The notes under the pieces: model-generated
Database searches by the model: none
What the model was told of the DNA's origin: nothing
Seen by the model: only the letters and a program-made list of their open reading frames with translations
In this document: piece by piece, positions 32,814 to 39,325 of the stretch
Layout: every line of letters starts with the position of its first letter
Position numbering within the stretch: position 1 is the first letter of the stretch
DNA from: Lactobacillus selangorensis
Lineage (GTDB): Bacteria > Bacillota > Bacilli > Lactobacillales > Lactobacillaceae
Direction of reading: 5' to 3'
NCBI RefSeq assembly: GCF_001437205.1
Contig: NZ_JQAZ01000007.1
Location: 1-64,000 of the forward strand
Length of the DNA stretch: 64,000 bases
Made by a program: the position numbers and the translations under genes

Positions 32814-34676
32814 TTAAAATTCAATGCCGTTTTCTTCGATCCATTTTTGTACGTCGGTTTCAGACATGCGTTCAAACTCTTTCGATTTGTCGTTTACATC
32901 GGCAAAATCTTCAAAGTGGTACATACCTTGATAAAAGCCGTCTATAAGCGCGTCGACCACATCAATTTTTAACGTGGCACGTTTCTTGTCGACCTGAATT
33001 CCAATCGTATCAGATACTAGTACGGCGTTTTGCAGTGCCTTTGCCATGATAGGGTCATCAAGGCGTGTGATATTGCCTTCGATAAAGAGTTTCTGCATAA
33101 ATTTTGTCGGGTCGTTCAGCTCGCTTGTGCGTTGGCGAACTGGTACAATTTGCCAATTCGTGTTCATATCGAGTGACTGGACCATTGAGTCCATATGCCA
33201 CGCATCGTAGAAGAAGCCAACCGGGTGCAGATTATTTTCATGCACGAAATCCAAAAGCCACGCGTAGACTTCATCAAGCGAGATAAGGCCCTGTTCGTGA
33301 CTAGTGATTTTGCAAAAGTCTGGCAAGTCCCGATAGGCGATGCCGTCTTGCTTTTCTTTTGCTTCCAATGACCCCGCGGCATGCCATGGAATGAAGCTGA
33401 ATTGACGGACGTGAAACTTTTTTTCGTTGCCTTCGAAGTACGGGAAAACGAAGCCCAAAGCCGTGTTATCACTCGACATTGAGAGATCGTAGCCGATATA
33501 CACGTCCCGTCCACGGATATCAAAGTGCGAAATGGTGGCCTTTTCGATTTCATCGAGTTTCAAGTAACTGTCGACGTCCTCTTGAAGCCAAACATTCATA
33601 TTTTTGTTTTGAAAATCCGCGATTTTTCCTTGTAGAAGCTTCGTATCACGCTCGTCCATCAAGCCTTTAAAAAGCTTGTCGTGCATGCTAGGAAGTCCTA
33701 AAAGCGGGTTAGACTTTATCCAAGTGTCTGGTTTAAAGGTCTCATCAAGGCTATCCTGTGCCCACACAAGGCAGAGATAGGTATCAGCTTCACGCTTATA
33801 GTCCTGTTCCATGGCTTCTTGAAGCATATCTTCATCGGAATGAAATGTGACGCTAGGGTCAGGGTATGCCGTCGAGATTTGAATGAATTGTTTATCGTCA
33901 ACGTGAACTTGCCCGGACGTGATCTTAGAGATGTTTTTGTCGTCCTTCAGCTCCCCGATTTCATCATATACGGCGGTTAGAAAATGGTAGCTATCAAACT
34001 TACCGGATTCGTTAGAGAGCCGTACAAGGCGATTATAGGGCTTCTTAGCGATGATTTGATCATGCTGTGGCTGTAAGTCCCACTGCTTCGCAAGCTGACC
34101 GAAAGCCGGTACGGTGTCGATGAGCTTATTGACCATTGTCGTAACGTAGCCAAACAGCTTCTGCGATTGCGAAGTGACGTTACTAGCGACAAGCAAGTCC
34201 TGATTTTCCTTGCCAATCGTTTCTAAAAGCAAAGAGTAGCAAGCGATGATCGAAGCGAAGTACGTCTTGCCTTGCGCACGGGCGACGCTCACGATAGCCT
34301 GTGCAAAACGTTTGTTCCCGTTGACGTCACGCCAGCCGATGAGCTCACACAAGATGAGCTTTTGCCACGGCATGAGCTCACTCGGCTTGCCCGTTTCCAC
34401 ATCAGGGCAAAGCTTAGCGAAGTTTAAGATAGCCCTGACTTTCTTAAGATCATAGTGATAAGGAAAGTCGGGGCTGTCTGTTTCGGCGCGCTTAAGGTCT
34501 TGGAGGTGGCGGAAGCAAGCTAGCTTCATCATGTAGCCAGACAGTTGCTTCCCGTCAAGGACTGAAAAAGCATACTGCGTACCAGGGTCGGTATACTTAG
34601 CCTTTATTTTCGTATAGTCCTGTGAGCGATAAGCGCCGAGGACATCTTTAGTTTTCAGTAAGTCGATTTTATCCAT
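32814..34676 (-). CDS. Terminase large subunit
   Basis: 620 aa with the N-terminal packaging ATPase and C-terminal nuclease. The Walker A-type motif is VARAQGKT near residue 145. Walker B is around YDEIGEL, near 245. The nuclease part begins near VYIGYDLSMSSDNTAL, with GFFYDAWHMDSM and a late DVVDALIDGFYQG carrying acidic residues. It drives DNA into the head. ATG 34676 was chosen by comparison of the N-terminus (MDKIDLLKTKDVLGAYR) and its AAAGG. A TTG at 34730 would add 18 residues. Confidence 0.88.
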   Translation of the reverse strand: MDKIDLLKTKDVLGAYRSQDYTKIKAKYTDPGTQYAFSVLDGKQLSGYMMKLACFRHLQDLKRAETDSPDFPYHYDLKKVRAILNFAKLCPDVETGKPSELMPWQKLILCELIGWRDVNGNKRFAQAIVSVARAQGKTYFASIIACYSLLLETIGKENQDLLVASNVTSQSQKLFGYVTTMVNKLIDTVPAFGQLAKQWDLQPQHDQIIAKKPYNRLVRLSNESGKFDSYHFLTAVYDEIGELKDDKNISKITSGQVHVDDKQFIQISTAYPDPSVTFHSDEDMLQEAMEQDYKREADTYLCLVWAQDSLDETFKPDTWIKSNPLLGLPSMHDKLFKGLMDERDTKLLQGKIADFQNKNMNVWLQEDVDSYLKLDEIEKATISHFDIRGRDVYIGYDLSMSSDNTALGFVFPYFEGNEKKFHVRQFSFIPWHAAGSLEAKEKQDGIAYRDLPDFCKITSHEQGLISLDEVYAWLLDFVHENNLHPVGFFYDAWHMDSMVQSLDMNTNWQIVPVRQRTSELNDPTKFMQKLFIEGNITRLDDPIMAKALQNAVLVSDTIGIQVDKKRATLKIDVVDALIDGFYQGMYHFEDFADVNDKSKEFERMSETDVQKWIEENGIEF

Positions 34677-34719
34677 GTTTTTTGCCTTTAAATAAGCATG
34701 TTTTGCAATAAGTACTTTT

Positions 34720-34800
34720 TCATCGAACAATTAAAGCGTTCATCAAGGCGGTCGGAACCTCATACGATTCGCGAACACCTAAAATCTCATTCAAATTCAT
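34720..34800 (-). CDS. 26-codon ORF between terS and terL
   Basis: A peptide starting MNLNEILGVRESYEVP with GGAGG just upstream, so it has a stronger initiation site than terL. It stops (TGA 34720-34722) ten bases inside a second open frame that begins with TTG 34730 and runs into terL. It may be a small protein, or the 5' half of a gene that once continued in the other frame. Its translation could feed terL. Confidence 0.5.
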   Translation of the reverse strand: MNLNEILGVRESYEVPTALMNALIVR

Positions 34801-34813
34801 CCTTAGAATCCTC

Positions 34814-35302
34814 CTACCCCAGTAAGTCCTGCAACTGCTTGCCCACATCGACCTCATCGTCGTCAGGCTTGCGATTACTAAGCATTTCAGCACGCGAATT
34901 GAAGTTTAGGCCAAGGTCACTAGCAAGCGACTTCATCGACTTCGTAGTCGTATCTAAAACGTTCATCGCGGGGTTTTTCTGTAAGTTTCCTTTATCGTTT
35001 TCATAGACGGCGCCAAACTTTTGCAGAGCTTTCTCGGCACTACGATAGGCCGAATAATTCTTCACGAAGAGCTCCAGCTCATAGCGGTCGATATTTCTGA
35101 GCAAACCGTTCCCTTTCAATTCGGGAACGATCGTTCGCCATGCCGCTTTAGCTACGCCGTCCAAATAAGTAGGCGGAGTTTCAGAGATTTCAGAAAAGTT
35201 TTCATTTTGTTTCTTGAATTCCTTAGACTGCTCGCGTTGGTACTTGCGGTCATCGTCTGTGGCATTTAACTTCTTCTTACGTCCAGCATTTCTTGGATTC
35301 AT
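34814..35302 (-). CDS. Terminase small subunit, P27 family
   Basis: 162 aa. It begins MNPRNAGRKKKLNATDDDR (basic DNA-binding N-terminus) and has the P27 core: PPTYLDGVAKAAWRTIVPEL, then NGLLRNIDRYELELFVKNY. It recognises the packaging site and recruits TerL. The pairing with an upstream HNH gene is usual for P27-type, cos phages. Confidence 0.88.
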   Translation of the reverse strand: MNPRNAGRKKKLNATDDDRKYQREQSKEFKKQNENFSEISETPPTYLDGVAKAAWRTIVPELKGNGLLRNIDRYELELFVKNYSAYRSAEKALQKFGAVYENDKGNLQKNPAMNVLDTTTKSMKSLASDLGLNFNSRAEMLSNRKPDDDEVDVGKQLQDLLG

Positions 35303-35410
35303 CCACTCTCACCTCACTTTTTATCGAAAACTTTTAATTTTTGGCATTTTTTTACGAGCGGACTTCACTGTGTGCGCTTCTCCTACTCACAGTAGGGGCG
35401 GGGGCCTTTT
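35303..35410. other. Gap between HNH and terS, possible cos region
   Basis: Contains the hairpin CCTACT-CAC-AGTAGG followed by GGGCGGGGGCC (35382-35408). A GC-rich tract set in A/T-rich DNA just upstream of terS is where cohesive ends lie in related phages. The end positions cannot be read from a prophage. Confidence 0.3.
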
Positions 35411-35917
35411 TTATTTTCGCAGGAAAGGTAAGTCATACACATTTCTTATAGGTGACACACACTTTAACTTATTGTTCGCACCCGTTCCGTAGTAATCCTG
35501 CTCCCACTTTGTTTTCTTGTAATGAAATTGATAAGAAGTCGTTATCAAATTATCAGGGTCATCGCGAAGGCTAGAATCGAATTCAATCGGCACGATATGG
35601 TCGACCAACTTCCCCGGCTGGATAATGCCGACCAGCTTGGCGTACTGGTCGATGTAGCTATCACGCTGAAGAACAAACTCACGCAGTTGCTTCCACTCTC
35701 GGCTGTGATAGTAGGCGTTCTGTTCGGCCTTTTGCTCGGTCGCTTGCCGTGCCGTGTCGTTGTAGTGTTTGGTCTTAATAGCACTGCGTCGTGCGTGCCA
35801 CTGCTCACGCTTGGCTAGGTACTCTGCTTCATGCTCTATGTGTCGTGCACAATAGTGATCAGGAAGCATGGCAATGCCATGACAGTTCGGATAACGACAA
35901 CGTCTAGCACGTGGCAT
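35411..35917 (-). CDS. HNH endonuclease
   Basis: 168 aa. The N-terminal CRYPNCHGIAM...CARH is a small zinc-binding knuckle. The HNH nuclease core is at ~70-155, with VDHIVPIEF (H and catalytic Asp-His) and DNLITTSYQFHYKKT (N and H). Phage HNH proteins next to terminase genes assist cutting at cos. It overlaps the next upstream gene by 14 bases. Confidence 0.85.
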   Translation of the reverse strand: MPRARRCRYPNCHGIAMLPDHYCARHIEHEAEYLAKREQWHARRSAIKTKHYNDTARQATEQKAEQNAYYHSREWKQLREFVLQRDSYIDQYAKLVGIIQPGKLVDHIVPIEFDSSLRDDPDNLITTSYQFHYKKTKWEQDYYGTGANNKLKCVSPIRNVYDLPFLRK

Positions 35918-36128
35918 CTATGGTTGCCTCTCCAGTATTATTATTGAAGCTGATCATATATCGTTTGTCATGATAAAAAGCAATAGCTTTGAAATGGGAG
36001 AATCCGCTGAGTGGAGTATCTTTCAACGTTTCATAGTCATAATAACAACGCTCGATCATGACTCTATCACCATCAATGTAGACTTCTGGAACCTTATAAT
36101 CATTTCTGATTCTATATGCTACCTTCAC
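35904..36128 (-). CDS. Hypothetical phage protein, 74 aa
   Basis: Beta-rich protein with AIAFYHDKRYMISFNNNTGE near the C-terminus. The family is not recognised. Overlaps its neighbours on both sides (17 and 14 bases), so it is part of the start of the late operon. Confidence 0.6.
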   Translation of the reverse strand: MKVAYRIRNDYKVPEVYIDGDRVMIERCYYDYETLKDTPLSGFSHFKAIAFYHDKRYMISFNNNTGEATIDATC

Positions 36129-36378
36129 TTTGATAGTCCTCCTTTGCTGCTGAGTAAATCATCGAGATATAGATCTGAATGGCAGTCTCAATAACTTCAT
36201 CGTTCTTTAATTCTGGTTTATCTTGACGAACTAACGGAATGATACCTGAGATTGCATAAGTAGCAATCTGTTTAGCAACCGCCGAGAGTTCATCAAAGGT
36301 GGCGTTCTTGTCGATATTAACTGTGAGTGCATCTTGAACGTCTGGGATCCGTGTTGCTTTAACGATTGGCTTTGTCAT
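36112..36378 (-). CDS. Hypothetical phage protein, 88 aa, first late gene
   Basis: Helical, soluble protein (IDKNATFDELSAVAKQIATY; EVIETAIQIYISMIYSAAK). The family is not recognised. ATG 36378 has GGAGG seven bases before it. The longer upstream frame runs through a terminator and is not credible. It is the first gene after the structured ncRNA region, so its expression must come from readthrough or an unseen promoter. Confidence 0.65.
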   Translation of the reverse strand: MTKPIVKATRIPDVQDALTVNIDKNATFDELSAVAKQIATYAISGIIPLVRQDKPELKNDEVIETAIQIYISMIYSAAKEDYQSEGSI

Positions 36379-36393
36379 ATGTTTACCTCCAAA

Positions 36394-36420
36394 TAAAAAA
36401 CACCCGCATAAGCGGATGCC
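36394..36420 (-). terminator. Terminator between ncRNA and late genes
   Basis: On minus, CATCCGC-TTAT-GCGGGTG (one G-U pair) followed by TTTTTT. It ends 16-18 bases before the ATG of the first late gene, so late expression requires readthrough, antitermination or another promoter. Confidence 0.8.
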
Positions 36421-36572
36421 GATTGGTATCAATGATTGCCCTACTGCCAGTTCGGGTAGCGTGCGCAATCCCTTTAATGGGTTTAGAACAGACCCGCATG
36501 TTCTCTCGCCTGTATGCTAGCGTGTGCTTTAATTTATTTGCTTGCGTTCTTTAACAAAGCAAAAAGGTGGGA

Positions 36573-36710
36573 ATAATCACGGCAAGGATTTGCACCCTGT
36601 ATGACTGGTCTAGCTCCGTTGTTGGACGCTCTAGCTTGTCAACTCGTCAGTCCACAATCTCGATTTACCGTTTAACGTTCTAGTGTCTGCCTATTCCGCC
36701 ACGCGATTAC
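36573..36710 (-). ncRNA. tRNA-Leu-derived element inside the ncRNA
   Basis: 138 nt. 5' GTAATCGCG pairs with 3' CGTGATTAT (acceptor). The D-arm signature of class II tRNA-Leu is intact, and the T-arm is complete except that the loop is TGCAAAT (G at position 55). The region between them is about twice as long as in a normal tRNA-Leu and includes a GACTG/CAGTC-closed arm. No CCA end is encoded. It is unlikely to be a working tRNA. Confidence 0.55.
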
Positions 36711-36981
36711 AGATAACCTCTGGGTTCGATCCGTGTAAGCTAGGATACTGCCCATCAGCCGTCTATATAGTTAAGTCTCACTGTCTTTTCCACGGACAGA
36801 GAGAGTTTTAAAGCTGGCCTTCTACATTGGCTTCCTCATTTACTGTTCCGCCAGCTTTAACAGAAGCAGTAGGATTTGATCCTACACCATCGCGATCTAT
36901 GCTTCTGCCGATTTGTATAAATCAGATATAGATGACGAGGTGCCGAGGCGGATACTCGATCGCTCAATCATCTACGATACT

Positions 36982-37009
36982 ACTTTAGCATGTATACAAG
37001 TGCTGTCAG
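36982..37009 (-). promoter_or_regulatory. Late promoter (presumed RinA-dependent)
   Basis: On minus, CTGACA (37004-37009), a 16-bp spacer and TGC-TAAAGT, an extended -10 (36982-36987). It starts 13 bases past the stop codon of the RinA-like gene, the position of the late promoter that RinA activates in staphylococcal phages. Confidence 0.6.
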
Positions 37010-37021
37010 TCTCAATTTAAT

Positions 37022-37450
37022 CTACCGCTCGGCCACATACATACCAAGGTTTTTAGATAGCTCTTCAACAAATGCATCGCGCTTTCTAAACCCTGACGCA
37101 CGGCTGCAGTAGATAAGGTGCTGTTGTGCTAGTCCACCCATGGTGTACTGCGGATACCTCTTGAAGTATAACTCCTTGAGTATCACACGAGTGTCGTGGT
37201 CGGTGTGCTCCAGCATTGCCGCGATCGTATTCTGCTGGCGTTCTAGTGCGTGCAGCTGCCGGTCATCATCAAGTGTGATAATCATCTGCTCTTGCGGTTT
37301 ATTAATTTTATTTCCGCGGCTACCACCTACATTTTCATCAACGTCTTCTATAGGGTGTAACAGCTCCTCTCGGCGGTTTTTGATGTATGTGGGTAAATAC
37401 GGGTAGTCGCGTAGTATGTCCTCGACAGCGTGTTTTATCGACGTTCTGAT
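37022..37450 (-). CDS. RinA-like late transcription activator, unusual start codon
   Basis: 142 aa if it starts at ATC 37450. The N-terminal part reads RTSIKHAVEDILRDYPYLP and the middle ENVGGSRGNKI. The C-terminal half (ELYFKRYPQYTMGGLAQQHL) is an HTH-like region. The whole pattern fits the RinA/DUF722 family of phage late activators. The first in-frame ATG (37285) would remove the conserved first half. No ATG, GTG or TTG lies between the AAGGAGG (37460-37466) and the conserved sequence. An ATC nine bases after that AAGGAGG is the best-placed start. Either the start codon is non-canonical or a mutation has weakened the gene. Confidence 0.72.
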   Translation of the reverse strand: MRTSIKHAVEDILRDYPYLPTYIKNRREELLHPIEDVDENVGGSRGNKINKPQEQMIITLDDDRQLHALERQQNTIAAMLEHTDHDTRVILKELYFKRYPQYTMGGLAQQHLIYCSRASGFRKRDAFVEELSKNLGMYVAER

Positions 37451-37464
37451 GTGTGTCTGCCTCC

Positions 37465-37614
37465 TTATAGATATGGATAAACTAGGTTCATACCTTTGAC
37501 AGTTAAGCGTATTGGGTCAAAGAGAATATAACCACGATCGGATAAATCATTTAGCAGCTCTTTACCTAATTTTTCGCCATTACCGTCCAAAATAGCTATC
37601 AAATAATAAATCAT
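37465..37614 (-). CDS. 49-aa phage protein, coupled to upstream gene
   Basis: Starts at ATG 37614, overlapping the TGA of the previous gene (ATGA). The sequence is MIYYLIAILDGNGEKLGKEL and ends VKGMNLVYPYL. It has a predicted strand-helix pattern and no membrane segment. The family is not recognised. Confidence 0.5.
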   Translation of the reverse strand: MIYYLIAILDGNGEKLGKELLNDLSDRGYILFDPIRLTVKGMNLVYPYL

Positions 37615-38156
37615 TTAGTCGCCTTCTCTTTAATACGTCCATTTGAAATCAGCTTTGCAATCTCCTTCTTGATTGCTCCTGCACCATGATGAATATTTCT
37701 CGTCATTTCGTAAATACTCATTTGTCCATAATTTGCAACGATAAAATTATCTTCAAATTGTTTGAAATGAGCTCTGCTGTTTTTAACCCGTAGCTTGTGT
37801 TTATAATCCTTAATGCCCAGCAGCGCGTAATGCTTATAAACATCGGCAACACCAATGCCTAATTTCTTAGCAAGTGTCGGCGGCGTGAATGTGTTGCGGT
37901 TCTTCAGCAAAAAACTATCAATCATAGTAAGTGTTTCGTTTTTATTCGAATAAGAAATCTTTTTCTCATCTGAGAGACCCCTGAAATATTTCTCAACAAC
38001 TTGCATATCTTCATTAGAATCAGAAATATCCGACCAAGTAAACTTGTATTGATAGATTTTACCTTCTGGAAAATAATCTAAATGCTTATTTAAATCGTCA
38101 ACCATTGAATCGAGCTTCTTCATCGAATGGATCACGTTAGCGGGGATTGTTGTCAT
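37611..38156 (-). CDS. Phage protein with HTH-like C-terminal region, 181 aa
   Basis: Soluble, basic protein. The part PPTLAKKLGIGVADVYKHYALLG (~100-122) looks like a helix-turn-helix. A second similar segment, YGQMSIYEMTRNIHHGAGAIKKEI (~150-173), may be another. This suggests a DNA-binding regulator in the late-early region. Overlaps the next gene by four bases (ATGA). The family is not recognised. Confidence 0.6.
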   Translation of the reverse strand: MTTIPANVIHSMKKLDSMVDDLNKHLDYFPEGKIYQYKFTWSDISDSNEDMQVVEKYFRGLSDEKKISYSNKNETLTMIDSFLLKNRNTFTPPTLAKKLGIGVADVYKHYALLGIKDYKHKLRVKNSRAHFKQFEDNFIVANYGQMSIYEMTRNIHHGAGAIKKEIAKLISNGRIKEKATK

Positions 38157-38356
38157 CGACCAGCACCTCCATATTTAATTTCCAGTCCAACCAAATCAAT
38201 GCCACACAATACCATTGCAATCGCCTTAAAAGTTATGCATAGGCCAAGAATGATAAACAAATTGAATACGTAGAAAGCCGTATCACGTTTGGAATATCCA
38301 ACACCATATTTAATCATTCCTGCTTCAATCAGTGCTGCCTTGCGATATTTAGTCAT
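38153..38356 (-). CDS. Small phage membrane protein, 67 aa
   Basis: One long membrane segment (about residues 28-52, FYVFNLFIILGLCITFKAIAM) possibly two shorter ones, with a basic N-terminus. Start ATG 38356 overlaps the previous gene by eight bases. Function unknown. Confidence 0.55.
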   Translation of the reverse strand: MTKYRKAALIEAGMIKYGVGYSKRDTAFYVFNLFIILGLCITFKAIAMVLCGIDLVGLEIKYGGAGR

Positions 38357-38672
38357 CTTTGCCCTCCTCGGCCGGCTTCGCCACCCAGCCGAATAGCCAA
38401 GCCTGCATGAGAAGCCGTTCGCTGCTTTTATCAGTAAGTTCAAGCTCCCGCATCGCATAAATATACTCTGCAAAAGAAAGCCCATTATGCTGCAATCTAT
38501 CCATTTCTTTTCCGATTTCTTGCGGCAGTTCGACAGGCTCTGGCTGGACGTCAACATCTTTAAAACTTGCAGCAACGTTCAACTCCGTTTCCATTGAATC
38601 GTGGTTATAACGTGAGCGAACAAGGCCATTTTGAGCTGCACTATTTATAAACCCTTTTACTTTTACTTTCAT
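38349..38672 (-). CDS. DUF1642 family phage protein
   Basis: 107 aa. The DUF1642 pattern is visible as PVELPQEIGKEMDRLQ followed by ERLLMQAWLFGWVAK. Members are common in Gram-positive siphoviruses and have no known function. GGAGGG lies five bases before the ATG. That site is itself inside the preceding small ORF. Confidence 0.72.
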   Translation of the reverse strand: MKVKVKGFINSAAQNGLVRSRYNHDSMETELNVAASFKDVDVQPEPVELPQEIGKEMDRLQHNGLSFAEYIYAMRELELTDKSSERLLMQAWLFGWVAKPAEEGKDD

Positions 38673-38674
38673 TT

Positions 38675-38749
38675 TTATCCCTCCAATTTATCTAAGCAGT
38701 CATGCTGTTTTCCGTTGACGTAATGCCACGCGCGAAATTTAATATCCAT
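38675..38749 (-). CDS. 24-codon ORF resembling the N-terminus of YopX proteins
   Basis: Encodes MDIKFRAWHYVNGKQ..., like the start of YopX-family phage proteins, but stops after 24 codons. Its ATG overlaps the stop of the VRR-NUC gene by 11 bases. Either a truncated yopX-like gene or a small protein that couples translation to the DUF1642 gene. Confidence 0.45.
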   Translation of the reverse strand: MDIKFRAWHYVNGKQHDCLDKLEG

Positions 38750-39074
38750 ATCCAACTAACTCCTCATCAATGATTTTTAAGGCATCTTCTGACGATCGTG
38801 CAATTCCATGAATTACTCCCACGCGAGTTAAAAAATCATGGAACTTAATTTGATCTGGACGCGGTCGTCCGTTTTCGTTTTTTACTTCGATGAAAAATAT
38901 CTTTCCGTCCGAATGCTTGAACCCGAATAAATCGGGGAAACCACGCGGTAGTCCAGTGTCAAACCACCTGTTGTTTTGCATTTTGACTTTGCCCACATTG
39001 GTGCGGAAAATTGTACAGCCATGAGCTGATACAGCCACGCGAATATCGTTTTGTATTTTGTGTTCTTCAGTCAT
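38739..39074 (-). CDS. VRR-NUC domain nuclease
   Basis: 111 aa, a whole VRR-NUC (PD-(D/E)xK superfamily) domain. Catalytic features are an early Glu (TEEHKIQ), GFPDLFGF (Asp) and FFIEVKNENGRPRPDQ (Glu and Lys). Such phage nucleases act on branched or flap DNA in replication and recombination. It follows the VapE-type helicase and the iteron region. Confidence 0.85.
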   Translation of the reverse strand: MTEEHKIQNDIRVAVSAHGCTIFRTNVGKVKMQNNRWFDTGLPRGFPDLFGFKHSDGKIFFIEVKNENGRPRPDQIKFHDFLTRVGVIHGIARSSEDALKIIDEELVGYGY

Positions 39075-39078
39075 AATT

Positions 39079-39323
39079 ATTTACACTTGTTTACACTAAG
39101 GTTTACACTAGATTTTCTTACTCTCCCAAGGGATTTAATCGGTTTTCGACTAAAATTACACTTCCAAACTTTTCTATACCCTTATACCCCCCTATATATA
39201 TATATATTTATTATTTATATATATAAATAGTGTAATAGTGTAAACACAATAGCTGTACCCGTTGGGGCGCATAAGATTGAGCTGGTTTACACTTCGACGA
39301 AATTAGTGTAAATTAGTGTAAAC
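39079..39323. repeat. Iteron cluster around an AT-rich core, candidate origin
   Basis: A gene-free region of about 250 bases. TTTACACT occurs perfectly at 39080, 39090, 39102 and 39286 on plus and at 39237, 39305 and 39315 as its complement. Near copies are at 39155 and 39229. The middle (39191-39228) is almost pure alternating A/T. Repeats flanking an AT-rich tract beside primase and helicase genes suggest a replication origin or a cluster of protein binding sites. Confidence 0.5.
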
Positions 39324-39325
39324 TT

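Larger units (their letters stand above)
36394..36976 (-). ncRNA. ~580-nt structured ncRNA/leader with tRNA-like modules
   Basis: No gene is encoded here. The predicted transcript starts near 36976 and ends at a terminator. It contains several nested helices: TAGATGA/TCATCTA at its very start (around 36973 and 36935); a CAGAAGCA/TGCTTCTG stem enclosing a GTAGG-ATCAAAT-CCTAC T-arm (36861-36907); AAAGCTGG/CCAGCTTT (around 36810-36860); and a tRNA-Leu-like element at 36573-36710. That element has a 9-bp acceptor, the D-arm signature GTGGCGGAATAGGCAGACAC, and the T-arm CAGGG-TGCAAAT-CCTTG. It has no normal anticodon arm and an expanded variable region. Size and location resemble large phage RNAs such as ROOL, but I cannot assign it to a family. 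Confidence 0.65.

Noticed and set aside
36715-36803. A second full tRNA in the ncRNA region, suggested by GGTTCGATCC on plus
   Set aside because: The T-stem does not pair well on either strand and no matching acceptor of seven pairs was found. Only a partial CTCTG/CAGAG closure is visible.
39079-39323. TTTACACT copies as a CRISPR array
   Set aside because: Repeats are only 8 bases, occur in both orientations with irregular spacing, and there are no cas genes.
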